A stretch of 64,000 bases of DNA from Uranotaenia lowii (Eukaryota > Arthropoda > Insecta > Diptera > Culicidae), in contig NC_073693.1 in assembly GCF_029784155.1 (NCBI RefSeq), forward strand, positions 155,558,848 to 155,622,847, written 5' to 3'. How positions within the stretch are numbered: position 1 is the stretch's first letter; every line of letters begins with the position of its first letter. The notes beneath the pieces are model-generated. The model did no database searches. It was given only the letters and a program-made list of their open reading frames with translations, and was not told the origin of the DNA. Below, piece after piece: positions 1 through 12,404 of this stretch. The translations under genes were made by a program, and so were the position numbers.

Positions 1-117
1 TTCCCTCGAGTTCTATCGGTTTGCTGATACGGAAGTCAACCTTGTTCGATCCTTTATCTTATCGTATAAATTACATGGACTCGCCTTGAAGTGAGTCTCA
101 GACGGGCAATTCAATAT

Positions 118-560
118 TGGGGTGGTGTCCCTTTAAGGGTGGCGCATAAGCAGCACGCTTACTTCGGGTCGTTCAAGGCTGACTACAAATTGGCGCCCAA
201 CGTGAGGCCATTTTTTTTCCAAAGGACATGTACCTGTCAAACCGTCCGGAACTGTGCCCGGAGGAGCTGTACTGGGACATAATATAGCGGGAGCTTCGGA
301 AGAGCAAGAATTCATTCAAAGACGAGAAGAACGTGTTAAGAAAATGGAAACAAAACTGAAAAACTGGTACCGGATGACACTGTAAAGACTTTGATGGAGG
401 ACATCGAGCGAAAATGCGTTCAATTTTGCACTCAAAGCTCCATCGACTAATTTATCTTTTGATTTTTTAAATAAATGTTTAAAACTTCCCTGAAATTTTG
501 GTTTGATTCTTAACATTATAAGAAAATTGGCATCACATTTTCGGTGTCGCAATAATTTCG
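118..560 (+). pseudogene. C-terminal remnant of a mariner/Tc1-like transposase
   Basis: Reading the plus strand from about 245 gives a transposase-like tail: PELCPEELYWDII, an in-frame TAG, then RELRKSKNSFKDEKNVLRKW. After one more frame change it continues DDTVKTLMEDIERKC and stops at 452-454. The PEL.P.ELYW segment is where IS630/Tc1/mariner transposases carry the last catalytic acidic residue (PELRPIE.YW in relatives). Nothing upstream in the window supplies the rest, so this is a fragment with at least one stop and one frameshift. The AT-rich stretch to 560 may be its 3' end, but I could not match a terminal inverted repeat. Family assignment beyond mariner/Tc1 is not supported. Confidence 0.5.
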
Positions 561-1119
561 TGTTCGCAATTTATTATGAACAATTCGTGAGGCCAGACGA
601 GATTACTTTCAGACAACATACTGCAATAATCCTTTACGAAGAATAAAAGTTTATCACCAGTACTTTTTATACGGTTTTAGCTTATTAACTTTTTTCGATG
701 AGTAAAAAAAAAATTTTAAATTAACGTAACGTTCCAGGTTACTTTTCTTTACACATCATCAAACGTAAAAAGTAAATCAGCGCCATTTGACTCCATTCTC
801 CATATTGTTGCTTGTCGATTTGATTACTTAACAAAGATCGGGTATCCAACCCCAGTGGATATTTTGGTCGCATGCAGACTGAGTTAGGGGGCTTCGTACG
901 CGTCTGTTCTCCATGTCTTGGGGCGGCATGCGGAGTGCATTAACGTCCTGGTGGTGTTTGGGACCCAAAACAGCAACATCATGACGGTCCTCCTGCGAGA
1001 TAGTGGTGTTAGCTGCGGGTCTCGCGAGCCCGTGACTACAAAAAACATAGCAACGAACAACGAACAACAAATTTCGGATGGAAATCGGCAAAGACCCACG
1101 CGACGAAAAGGGAATAGCG
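561..1119. other. Spacer and probable 5' leader of the RTE-like copy
   Basis: The first part (561 to about 835) is AT-rich with no feature I recognise. From about 840 the composition becomes GC-richer and matches that of the retrotransposon that follows, so it is probably its 5' untranslated region or the start of its reading frame. The exact 5' end was not resolved. A 7-bp TAACAAA occurs near 830 and again just past the 3' end near 3890 and could be a target duplication, but it is too short to rely on. Confidence 0.3.
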
Positions 1120-3885
1120 ATTGAAAACTTGGAACATGGAACTGCCTATCTCTAAATTTTGTGGGCAGTACCCACGTGCTCTCCAACGAATTGAAGAGCC
1201 GAAAATTCGACATCGTAGCGCTGAAGGAAGTATGCTGTAAGGGCTCCACGGTACGAACGTACCCAAATGGTCGTACCATCTACCAGAGCTGCGGCAACAC
1301 GCACGAGCTTGGAACAGCTTCTATAGTGATGGGAAAGATGCAAAAGCGCGTGATCGGGTGGTGATCGATCAACTCACGAATGTGCCGAGTGAGAATCAAG
1401 GGCCGGTTCTTCAATATCAGCATCATCAATGTGAACAGCCCTCACCTCGGAAGTACCGGTGACGACATAGATGAATTTTACGCGCAGCTGGAGCGTGAAT
1501 TCGACCGTTGCCCAAAACATGATATCAAGATCGTCATGGGGGATTTTAAGGCTCAGGTTGGTCAGGAGGAGAAAATCAAACCGACAATTGGAAGGTTCAG
1601 TGCGCACCAGCTGACCAACCAAAACGACATCCGACTTATAGATTTCGCCGCCTCCAAACGAATGGCCGTACGTAGTACCTTTTTCCAGCACCGCCTCCCA
1701 CACAAGTACACCTGGAGATCACCGTACCAAACGCAATCACAGATCGACCACGTTTTGATTGACAGCCGGCACTTCTCAAAAATCATCGACGTCAGATCCT
1801 TTCGAGGCGTCAACATCGAGTCAGATCACTATCTGGTGATGGTGAAGATGCGCCCAAAACTCTCCGTAGTGAACAACACACGAAACCGGCGCCCGCCTCG
1901 GTTAAATATCGCACGACTGAAGCAACCAGAGGTCGCGGCAGACTACGCGCAATCGGTCGAAGCAGCGCTGCCGGCAGAGAGCGAGCTTGACGAATCCCCT
2001 CTCGAGGACTGTTGGGATACCATCAAGACAGCCATCAACAGTGCTGCGAGAACGTCATCGGTTATGTGGAGCGAACTCGACGGAACGACTGGTTCGATGA
2101 GGAGTGTAGGAGGGTGATGGACGAGGAGAATGCTGCGCGGGCGGCAGTAGTGCAACGAGGCACCCGTCTAAATGTGGAATATCACCGAAAGCGGAAGAGG
2201 CAGCGAGCCCGAATTTTCCAGGAGAAAAAGCGCCGCCTGGAGGAGGAGGAGCTCGAGGAGCTAGAGCAGCTGCATCGTTCCCAAGAAACACGAAAGTTCT
2301 ATCAGAAACTCAATGCATCCCGCTAAGGCTTCGTGCCACAAGCCGAAATGTGCCGGGATAAGGACGGGGGCATCCTGACGGACAATCGTGAGGTGATCAA
2401 AAGGTGGAAGCAGCACTTCGATAAACACCTGAATGGCGCACATGCAGGAGATCAAGACAGTGGGGGAAGGTATATCGCCGGCGTAGCCAACGACGGACGT
2501 AGAAGAGCCACTCCCAACGATGAGTGAAGTTAAGGAAGCCATACGCCAGCTGAATAGAAACAAGTCGGCTGGGAAGGATGGCATCGCAGCTAAACTCATC
2601 AAAATGGGCCCGGACCAGTTGGCCGATTGCCTACACCGGTGATAGTCCGGATCTGGGACATAGAACAGCTACCGGAAGAGTGGAAGGAGGGGGTAATATT
2701 CCCCATCTACAAGAAGGGTGACAAATTGGACTGTGAGAACTACCGAGCGATCACTGTCCTCAATGCCGCCTACAAAGTGTTGTCTCGAATCCTACTCCGC
2801 CGCCTAACGCAACAAGCAAACAGATTCGTGGAAAGTCATCAGGCTTCATGGAGGAACGGTCTACGGCGGACCAGCTCTTCACACTACGGCAAATCCTTCA
2901 AAAATGCCGTGAACACCAAATGAACCCTTCGCACCATCTTTTCTTCATTTTCCGCATACGACACAATCGACCGTAACGAGGTATGGACAATTATAGACGA
3001 GAACGGCTTTTCCGGGAAGCTGATCAGACTGATCAAGGCGTCGATGAATGGAACGCAGTGCAGTGTGCGGATTTCGGGTGAATTGTCGAGTTCATTCGAA
3101 TCACACAGGGAGCTTCGTCAAGACGATGGTCTATCCTGCGTTCAACGTGGCGCTAGAAGGTGTTTTTCAAGCAGCAGTGGGCGAAATGCGGGGAACGATT
3201 TTCAACAGATCAGATTTACAGGGTCAGCAAATCATCTGTGGTGGTGGAGAAAATCTACCGCAAACTTAAACGTGAAGAAGGACGGATTGGTTGATGATTA
3301 ATACGTCCAAGACGAAGTATATGGCCTGCAGATCCGAGACCGAGCAAACCCGCTTGTCCAGTAATAACAAGGTCATGATCGACGGCGACGAGCTGGCGAT
3401 AGTCGACGAGTTTGTCTATCTCGGCTCACTGGTGACCGCAGATAATGACACCAGCCGTGAGATCTGATGGCGAATGATCAGCGAAAGTCGTGCTTACTAT
3501 GGACTCCACAAGCAACTGTGGTCGAGAAGATTTAGCCTGCGCACGAAGTGTAACCTGTACATGACGCTCATTAGACCGGTCTTTCTTCACGGGCACGAGA
3601 TATGGATATTGCTCGAAGAGGACCTACCGCACACTCGGCGGATTCGAGCGACGAGTGTTAAGAACCATCTTTGGCGAAGAATATTGGACAACTGTTCTGC
3701 AAAACAGGTGTTCACTACGAATCCGTTAGGGAAGAAACGAGCATTGGCGCAACGAGCGAGGTGTTTGGACCAAGTGGACCAAGTGATCTGGCGAATGTGG
3801 GATTTCCGAGAAATTGGAGAACGGTTGCCTTGTTGTTATGTTATCAAGTTTATCAAGTTATGCCCTGAGACGGAACACTATGATA
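1120..3885 (+). pseudogene. Broken RTE-like non-LTR retrotransposon, copy 1 (endonuclease plus reverse transcriptase)
   Basis: The frames encode an APE-type endonuclease and then a reverse transcriptase, the layout of RTE-clade elements. Endonuclease signs: FDIVALKEVCC near 1210, IKIVMGDFKAQVG near 1540, IDHVLIDSRHF near 1745 and ESDHYLVMVKM near 1820. Reverse transcriptase signs: LPEEWKEGVIFPIYKKGD with NYRAITVLNAAYKVLSR at 2670-2790, and near 3420 the segment YLGSLVTADNDTS. Stops and frame changes near 2326, 2525, 2640, 2923 and 3470 make it non-functional. The second copy at 53042-55490 matches it closely but has lost 5' sequence and an internal block, so this copy keeps parts the other lacks. 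RTE is my reading of the C-terminal pattern; a related clade is possible. Confidence 0.75.
1380..2117 (+). pseudogene. Endonuclease part of RTE-like copy 1
   Basis: This is a 245-codon open stretch covering the second half of an exonuclease-endonuclease-phosphatase fold: residues about 50-60 hold IVMGDF (catalytic Asp in a GDF motif, usually GDFNA; here GDFKA), about 120 the IDHVLI motif and about 145 SDHYLV with the catalytic Asp-His pair. It ends in ...MRSVGG and a stop. The protein continues in another frame from an overlapping ORF at 2012-2326 (ENVIGYVERTRRNDWFDEEC). Copy 2 has the same frame change at the same place. Confidence 0.7.
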
Positions 3886-5112
3886 ACAAACAAGCAGCCA
3901 AAAATCATTAAATCAGTTTTTTTTGCTTTTCAACACAACTTTAAATGTAAGTGCGAAAGTGGTTGAATTCGGTGGTTCTTTAAAAGATTTACAGGAAATT
4001 CTGATTTGTTTTCAGCTTTTTATATTGAATATCTAGCAGACCCGGTAAACTTCGTCTTACCATTTTTAACTTGACATCCATTTTCCGTTTTTTCTTTGCT
4101 GTTTCACTTTAAAAAAGCATGAAATGTTGAGTTTTTAATCGTTTCACTTTCGTGGATATGTCCTAGTTTTTTTTTTTTTACATTTCCATCCTTTCCGTTT
4201 ACTCAAATTCTACGGGTCTTTACTTAAATTATCAAAAAATTACCTCAAATAAATCTCACATGCATCTTACAATAAAACTTTTTTTACTTTTCTTTAATTT
4301 GGATGTTCTGCTTAATGGTATCAGCTCTCAGCTTCCCGTTGCAAAATAACTTTTTTCAGCACTAAACGTAACCATCAAATTTAAAAAGCTTACAGCTAAA
4401 TCCACGTTTTTGTAACTTGTTCCATGTATAACGATATGTTGATAATATCTTTGTTTCATTTAATGAATACCATTTAATTGATTTACTCCGCCTTGCTCGA
4501 GTTCACTTTAACCCTTTAATGCATGACTTTTTTAAAAATGAGAATTTCAGTTATTGATTCAGTGAAATAATAATATTTTAATTCGAAAAACAAAACTCAA
4601 CAGGTTTGAAGACGTTATTTTGAGTATTATAATTGTTATGGCCCATCAAAGATGAAAAATTATTTTTGAAATTCTTAGTTCATTTCAATACGATCTTGCT
4701 AATTTCTTAAAAACTTTGTTAATTGCAAGCAGGAAGGTGATTGTGATTGATTGAGAATAAAAAAAAATTGTTAGAATTTGCAAATTTTAAGAAATAACAG
4801 CAGTTTTCCAAAAACAACTAAAAAAAATAAAAAAAATGATTTTTGCAATTTTTCCGCATGCATTGTTCGATATCTCACAAATACATTAAAATATCGTGAT
4901 AAAAATACTATGGCTATTTTCATAAAATATATAGAATACTAGCAGACCCGGCAAACTTCGTCTTACCATGTTCAATTTGGCGTCAACGGGTCTTTTAAAA
5001 TTCAATTTTTGTTACTTGTTCAATGAATAACTGTATGTTGATTATATGTATGTTTCATTTGCTGTATTCCATTCAGTAGATTTATTCCATTTTGTTATAT
5101 ATTTTTTTATAT
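3886..5112. repeat. AT-rich sequence with two Helitron-like termini (minus strand)
   Basis: No gene is seen. At 4031 and 4939 the sequence CTAGCAGACCCGG(C/T)AAACTTCG occurs twice, each followed by related sequence (similar text also at 4400-4500 and 5020-5105). Read on the minus strand these end in ...GGGTCTGCTAG(A/T), like the CTRRT 3' end of Helitrons; the plus-strand ends at 47065 and 50083 are similar (GGGTCAGCTAGT). I therefore call them decayed Helitron-like 3' ends. The hairpin typical of the family is not convincing here, so the class is tentative. Confidence 0.4.
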
Positions 5113-8100
5113 CGGGACAATTTTTGGAGTATTTGCCGAATATTTTGCCTAACGCAACGCTTTCAGCTCCCAATTAGCTTTGTATGGTGTATTTTTTATA
5201 GCTGAAGAAATAAAAAAAACATAAGAAAAGATTTTTTACTAACCATTTTCAAACAGCTTTTTATTCACCAAAATCATTTCCAAAAAGATTCGCCTGATAA
5301 TTAAGTTATAGATTTTACACATTTCAACTTAAAATGTTCACAAACAGCACTTGTCATGGCATTAAATCTGGCGATTTTGTGTATTGCAAATTCCTTTTTT
5401 TATTCAAGCAAAAAATGCAAATTAATTCCTTTGAACTTTAACCCGATGAATCGAAGAAACGATTAGTTTTGAAAAGAGGAAAACATATGTTTAGATATAT
5501 TCACCCATTATTTTAAAGTTTTTAATTGAAGCAGTTCTGATTTCAAAATTTTCTGAACATTGTTGGTGGTGATCTGCGATTTCATTTAGGATTACGTTAT
5601 ATTTTTAAGATTTAATAACATTTAATTCAAAAGCAGATTTCTTTTAAATTTAATGGTCCGAAAAGAAATAATCTGTTCAGGCTTCGATGGTTTCATAAGT
5701 TCTTTTTTTTTCCTGGAAATTATCATATAAACAAAACCTTTATAAAAATTATGTGTCTTTTCTACTGTAAATCTTAATTTTCAAAAATGAAACACCGGTC
5801 AAATCCTAACGAATATCATCACAGTTCAACTTTCACATTCTATAAATAAAGTAATAAAGCTTAGTTCTTTTAGAAATGGGACACTTTCATTTGCTAATAG
5901 CTCGTTAACTAGTTATTGGATATTGAAAATTTTGACAGCATTTTGTTGCCTGTAAAAAGTACTATTCGACCTATTTTTTTCAAAATTTAAAATTCACGCG
6001 TTTTTGAGATATGTACGATGCAAGAGAAAAAGAATAAAATAATTTTGCACAGTTTCCTTGAAAATACGTCATTATCAAATTGACAGCTGACAAAACCGTT
6101 GATTATTCAAAGAATTACTGAGTTTTTGTGGTGGATAAGTATGCAAACACTGTCAATAATGTCCACAAAGTTCAAATCAAGCATTGGAGAGAAGCACATG
6201 ATCGGCAACAACGGTTAAGGATCATCAAGGAAGTCAAGTCTCATACCAGCATTTTTAATTTTCAATAAACGAAAAACTAAGGGTAGATCGCTGAAATGTC
6301 CAAAACAATTTTCTCCGATAAGCTGAAAGTGTTGCCTAGTGATGACTCATTGAAATCCAACCTCAAACGACCATTTTTTGATAGTTACAAAGCTCTTAAG
6401 CTGTAAAACCGATACCGAAAAAAAAAACGTTCAAAAATGTGGTCAAAAATAATCAAATTTGTTCATTTCGAAACAACTGTATCCACTAAAATGCTTCCAG
6501 TTTCCAGTTTCCAGAGAAGTATTGGACCAAAAAGTATCAGAAATTGAAGAAGGAGGGTGAAGCCACCTAAAATATAGATTTTTCGAAGTATAAGTTGGAG
6601 AAACTGATCAATACCATGGCTGAAAAAAGTGTGCGCCGGCCAATGGGAGATACCAAGAATAAAGTAGAAATTTCTTTAACAAAAAACGGTAAATATTTTT
6701 TTTCAAATTTTTTCATGAAAGATCATAACATTACCTTCTTTTTCTTCATAGAAAGTATTTCGTTCAAACGAATGGTTTTTTAGATACACGCATTCGTAAC
6801 TGTCCCATTTCTAAAAGAACTAAGCTTTATTTTCAACAACAAAAATAGTAGTTATGTTGACAAAAGGAAATATTGAAGTATACATTTGTCCCATTTATTG
6901 GGGCAAGTGAAAACACATAGGTGTTTTTCAGATGCGTCAGTGAAAAGACTTTGAAGTTAATTTAATACTTGTTCTTGTTTGTCTGTTTTATCAACTTTCA
7001 TCGATATATCCTTAATAAGTTTTTCTCCGGAATAAATTAATGCTTGGTACTTCAATTTCACTGAATGCTGTTCTACCAAAAAACCTCGATTTACAAAGAC
7101 CTTTTTAATAATTTTGAATATCCGCTTCAGATTCAGCACTCGGGATATCCTTTCTGGCCATTTTGGAGATAAAATTCTTAAATTGTAGATGTTTCATAGC
7201 TAAATTGCGCGTTTTTACTTATTCCACCTAAGAAATTATAGAAATTAATAATATTTTTAACACTTTCAGGTCGTATTAAAAGTTCTTCATAAAAATCTGC
7301 TGACCCTGGAATATCAATAACAAAAAAACTTTTCAACAAAAAAGTGAATCAAAAGTCTCTTCTATATAGCCAAAATATGTAAAACAAAAACACATTTTTC
7401 ATGTTAAGTTTTTACTTGAATTGTGTGTGTAAACAAACAGTAAACGTCAAAACAATTTTTTGGTGAATGATTTTAAAAAAAATAGTTAAGATTATTTAAT
7501 CAAGTTTTTTTGGGCCCAACAATTTTTAGATGAAGCAATAATGTATACATTTTTTGTAAAAGTTGATAGTTTGCACTTGCTCTAGTCTACTTTCTTAATT
7601 GAAAATTCTTCCGGAAAATGCATATCCTCACTTTTTGTTATTAAAAAGTAGATTATTTTATTGATAACTTCAATTTAAGTTTGCAAAAAATCAAATAGTT
7701 CAATCCTATCTAATCTATTTCAAAGAACAGACTCTTGTTGAGAGGACGAATGACCAAGTTGGTTAAAATCCTCTATAAATAAACAAAATAGAATAGAATA
7801 GAATCTTGTTCTGATAATGTGTCTAGCGTTCTAGACGTACTGGATTATACGAAATTAAATGTAAAGCTTCCCAATTTCTTATTTTCATACGTCCGCAAAG
7901 TGTCATAACATTATTTCATATTTATCTTTACCAAATTCATATTTTTTTGACAACAATTTACTACTAAAATTAACACGAATTAAAAATGGTTTTAATATTT
8001 GAAATCGTTTATATGGTTTTCATTCGATCGATAAAATATCAATCCGTGTCAAATCTAGGCGTCACTTATTACATGTGCTGTGTACAAATCAGCAAGAAAA

Positions 8101-8836
8101 AAACACCTCTAAGTTGCATATCGCACCCACGTGCATAAGAAATATAGTTACTTGGTTGAGAAATAGGCGCCTAATTTTTAAATTTTTCCAGCGATCAATG
8201 AACAGTATGCTTTGGTTACTATTATCTTGTAGTAACGACGTTTGCTAGCGTCGACTCGCCCATGGAGACGAAAAACTAACCCCTCGAAGAAATGAAAATC
8301 TCTAAAAATGGATGCCTGACTTTTCAATTTCAGATTTTGGCAAAACAAATATTAATGTTTTATTCGATCAGCAAAATGTCAACCTGAGTCACATCTAGTC
8401 GTCATTCATAACCATGTTCTGTAGAAATGAGCTAGGAAATTACATCAAGGCTTCATATCGCCACCACTTGCATTGAAAATATGCTTGGTTGAGAAATACG
8501 CGCCAAAATATTCTCACTGATCAGTATGCTATGCCATGGTTACTATCTTCTAACGACGTCTGCTAGCGACGCCTGGACCTTGGAGACGAAAAACAAACCG
8601 CCCAAAGGAAAAAACAATCTCGAAAAATGGAAGCCATGACTTTTATTTGATTCAAAAAAATACAAATTTAGTTATTACGGACAATTGATGCGACTTTTTG
8701 ATATTTTTATTCGATATAAACCGATTCGCATAGCTACAGAATATTCTAAAAATAATTTTATTTGCATCCTTTGGATAGTTTCGGAGGAGTAGTACTACAA
8801 ACACCGTTACAAGAGAATTTTATATAATAGATTTTT
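5113..8836. repeat. First half of a large tandem duplication (unit D1)
   Basis: The unit opens with TCGGGACAATTTTTGGAGTA and closes near 8830 with CAAACACCGTTACAAGAGAA; both landmarks recur in the same order at about 8996 and 13915-13940. Many intermediate landmarks also match, for example TACATTTGTCCCATTTATTG at about 6880 and 11440. Inside the unit a shorter block around 8020-8280 is itself repeated at 8330-8600. No intact coding region is present apart from the inserted transposon at 5857-6827. An inverted relative occurs near 45990-46140. Confidence 0.7.
5857..6827. mobile_element. TA-flanked Tc1/mariner-type transposon, decayed
   Basis: Both ends carry the same terminal inverted repeat of about 27 bp (AAGCTTAGTTCTTTTAGAAA at the left; its reverse complement ends the element at 6827), bounded by TA at 5855-5856 and 6828-6829. 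The other duplicate unit (D2) lacks the insertion at the matching place, between its CACAGTTCAACTTTC landmark (about 9755) and AAAAGAAATG. The interior has fragments that may be transposase but no continuous frame and no catalytic motif I can place. The 971-bp length suits a deleted derivative of a mariner. A partial inverted relative lies at about 43760-43980. Confidence 0.75.
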
Positions 8837-9796
8837 TGTGAATACATCACGCAAAAATATCCACGCGTTTTAGAGATGTTTGGATTTTGATTAATGTTGT
8901 TTTAAAACAACACTATGCATTAAATTTTTAAAATTTAAATCGAATTCAACAGTTTCTCGTTATTTGGAATTTAGATTTTATTAAGAATTTTGAATATCGG
9001 GACAATTTTTGGAGTATTTGCCTAATATTCTGCCTAACGCAGCACTTTCACCTCCCGATTAGCTTTGGATGGTATACATCTAGATCTGAAGAAATAAAAA
9101 ACATTATAGAAAATTTTCAACCAGCCTTTTGTTCACCATGCTCACCTATAGAAGCAGTTTGAGCTACATACTTTCACCAAAATCATGTCCAAAAAACGCC
9201 GTTTTTTATTTTTCAAGCAAAAAATGCTAATTAAATTCCTTTGAATTTCAATCCAATTAATCAAGCAAACGATTGGTTTTGATTTGATTTGAAATTCGTT
9301 TATTTGGAAGGGTGCCGTGCTCCATAATATTTTGAAAGAAGGTAGCAAATATGTTTAGATTTTTTGTTATTCAACTGAATCACAGCATTCATTTTCTTTT
9401 TGATCCTATAGGACATATATGCCCAATTCAGCCCATTGTTTTTGAAAATTCTAACTGAAGCACTGGGGTGTAATGATTTCAAAATTCGCTGAACAGTGTT
9501 GGAGGTGATCTGCGATTCCATTTAAGATTATGTGATATAATCTACTAACATAATCTAATAACATTTAAGTGAAAAGCAGATTTAAAAAAATAAATATATT
9601 GAGAAGAATTAATCTGTTAAGGCTACGATGATTTCATGAGTTCATTCTTTTTTCTAGAAATTTTCATATAAACATATCTCGAAACCTTATAATTTTTTTT
9701 TATTGTGAATTGCTATTTAAAAAAACAACGGGTCAAGTGCAAATGGATATCATCACAGTTCAACTTTCATATTATTTCAAAAAGAAATGTCTTAGT

Positions 9797-11428
9797 ACAG
9801 GAGTGAGCAACCTTTTGAAGCAACGGGCCACATTCAATTTGAAATTCTTTCGGCGGGCCGCATCAAGATAAAATTTAAGTAATATTAGTTTGCAGAGCTT
9901 TACGTTATTTTTTATAACGACAAATTTTTTATTGAAAAAATAAAAAAGGATAAAACTCATATTCATGTGCTTGCATACACATTTTTTATTCAATTAAAGC
10001 TGATTAAACCAGCCAAAATTGATTAGGTTTAACAATAAATCTATAATTCCTCAAAAGATTTGAACCGTTTTCTGAGAAAACCCCTTTTTTGTTCGAACCG
10101 ATGCGATGGTTTTTTCGTGATCACTTCAATTTAAAATTTTCATGGAGCTTAACCACAACGATTTTTTTCTGTGCCCATTTTCGGAAAGTTATTATTACTA
10201 CTCATTCAGATTTGGTCGTGAAGCCTCAATTTTTTTTTCTATAAACGGTGTTTTTTTTTTTAATTTGAAGTTTCGTATGAAACAATTGCATTCAGATATT
10301 GAGCAAGGTTTCAAATTTATCGAAAAAAAAATTTCAACCAGATTTGTCAATGTTACAGATTTCATAAATTTTGAATTGAATTTGGATACCTCTGGGATAG
10401 GCTTTCTTAGGATTATTCATGAAAATTTTATGACTTTGGAAATGTGGATGTCAAATTTTTAAGTTCAATGAATCTTTTTAATCAATATTTTGCATGATTT
10501 TCCTATGAAATTTCTGAAAATAACATCACACATAACTCAAGTTAACAAAATTTACATTTTTTCAAGGTGCAAGGAATCTCAGAACTGATTTTGATTTATT
10601 CAGGAGCGCTGAATCTAAATATGTATTCAATTAGTTTTTTGTCAGATCTAGTTTTCGAGATAACTTTAAAAAATTGGTAAAAAATTTGCTATTCAATTTA
10701 CATCCTTTTTTATTTGACAAAACTGTTAAATACAAAGACTTATTGACTCAATTATCAACTTTTGAAAAAACCACGAGAAATTTTGTTATACAAACATGCA
10801 AAAACTGGGAATTCATACGAAATTTTAAAGAAAAATCTAACTAAATTAAATCTTTGATATTTTCAAATTCGTAAGTCAAATCATTTCGCAGTCTTCAACA
10901 AAATTGCTGAAAAAAAATTAAGATCTTCAATATTCAATAACATTCTTTAAGGAGGTCAGAAGAAGTTGTAATCTTAATCTTATTTTTTTGAATTTTTATA
11001 AATTGTAGAATTTAATTGAATCTGTGAAACAAGAATATCTTGACAATATCTGAGTCCTTGATTGAAAAAAGTAGTTAATTGATTGAAAATCTGCTTTTGA
11101 TTGTTATGTAGGTTTATTTTTTTATCATTTAGGAAAGATCGATTTTACCCAAAATTGATCCACACGCCATATTACCGAAACTAGAAGCACGAGGCCCTAA
11201 CGGGTTAAACTCCTATCAAAAAGAAAAAAATAAAGAAACTAGAAGCGATAGCCAAGTTATTGATAAAATATGTTTTCGGTTTAGTAGAGACTGCTATTTT
11301 ATAATGATTAACAATCTGTTACAGGTAAAAATCTTGAAATAAATTAAATTTGAGATAAGCTTCGCGGGCCGCACACACATGTCTCGAGGGCCGCATGCGG
11401 CCCGCGGGCCGCGGGTTGCTCACCCCTG
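9797..11428. mobile_element. hAT-type non-autonomous transposon
   Basis: The ends are CAGGAGTGAGCAACCTTTTG on the left and, reading inward from the right, CAGGGGTGAGCAACCCGCGG; both continue with GGCC-rich sequence (GCGGGCCGCA). The element is flanked by an exact 8-bp direct repeat TCTTAGTA at 9789-9796 and 11429-11436. An 8-bp duplication with CAGGG.TG termini is the signature of hAT transposons. The 1632-bp interior is AT-rich with no transposase motif; the 106-aa open frame at 10142-10462 has no recognisable domain. The paired unit D1 has one uninterrupted copy of the target region near 6875. Confidence 0.85.
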
Positions 11429-11475
11429 TCTTAGTATACATTTGTCCCATTTATTGGTGCATGTGAAAACACATA

Positions 11476-12404
11476 GGGGAAGAGGGGGCATAACGCCCAC
11501 GTTAAGAAAAAAGCCTTGTTTTAGAGTACATTTGAAAAGATATACTTTAATTTTCGATTGTGTTTGGAAGTTTGGTTTATTTTTCGTCTAAATCTGATAG
11601 TTAGAATAACTGGAAGGTCAAAAAAGGCCACAAATTTAATGAAGTTTGAAGAGTAGGTTGAACATTGGATTTCAGATTCAGTAGGGGCATAATGCGCATA
11701 TGTGTGTACCCAATCGCGCCGTTTAACATTAAATAAGTGTTTATTGATTCAAGTGCCTCCGAAAGTGTTTGCCAGGTAAAAAAACTTCTATTCTACTTCA
11801 CAGATGGAAAAAATGTATTGCTACGCGCAGTGCTGCCAGATATACTGAAATTCTTGTGAATAGTTAATTAAATATATATTAAATTTAGGAATTTTAAATA
11901 TATTCGTTTATTTTCAAGTTATGTTTTCCATTACAACATATAAATATCTTTAAAATTGTTATGATGAAACTGCATATACATTTAAACAAGTATGAAACAT
12001 GCTTAGAGATAAACGGGCATGGCGCATTTTGCCCTACCTAGACATGTTGATTAAAAATCGTTCAAAATAACAGAAAAAATAATTAAATTAGGAAATTTTT
12101 CGTTTTGTGATGCTTTTCAAGACCAATGTTCATCATTGTAACAGATGTCAGGTAATTTTTTTGACGATAGATGCCGTAATTCCTTACGAAAGTCAAGGCA
12201 CAAATTGCAAGAAATATGGCTTGAAAAATATTTTTGGATTTTTGCAGGAATTTATTGCAAATTTTATGCTAATTTTTTGTTTAAAAGGTTTCTACTGTTA
12301 ATTAGAAGGGCATAACGTACAGAATTCTTTAAAAAAGTGTATATCTAGCTAGATATTGCAGTTGGGCGTTTTGCCCACACTGGGCATTATACCCCCAGTT
12401 CCCC
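11476..12404. mobile_element. TA-flanked MITE, 929 bp
   Basis: The terminal inverted repeats are GGGGAAGAGGGGGCATAACG and, inward from the right, GGGGAACTGGGGGTATAATG (16 of 20 identical), with TA at 11474-11475 and 12405-12406. The duplicate unit at about 6915-6940 reads straight through the site (AAAACACATAGGTGTTTTTC), which is an empty-site proof with a TA duplication. GGGCATAA/GGGCGTTTTGCCC-type words recur inside both ends (12004-12040, 12310, 12362). No coding capacity. An inverted relative of its central and right part lies at about 59930-60647. Confidence 0.88.

Noticed and set aside
823..3895. TAACAAA as target-site duplication of RTE-like copy 1
   Set aside because: Seven bases in AT-rich sequence is too weak, and the 5' end of the copy is not fixed independently.
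10142..10462. 106-codon frame inside the hAT element as a transposase
   Set aside because: No hAT catalytic or dimerisation motif, and residue use reflects T-rich sequence.
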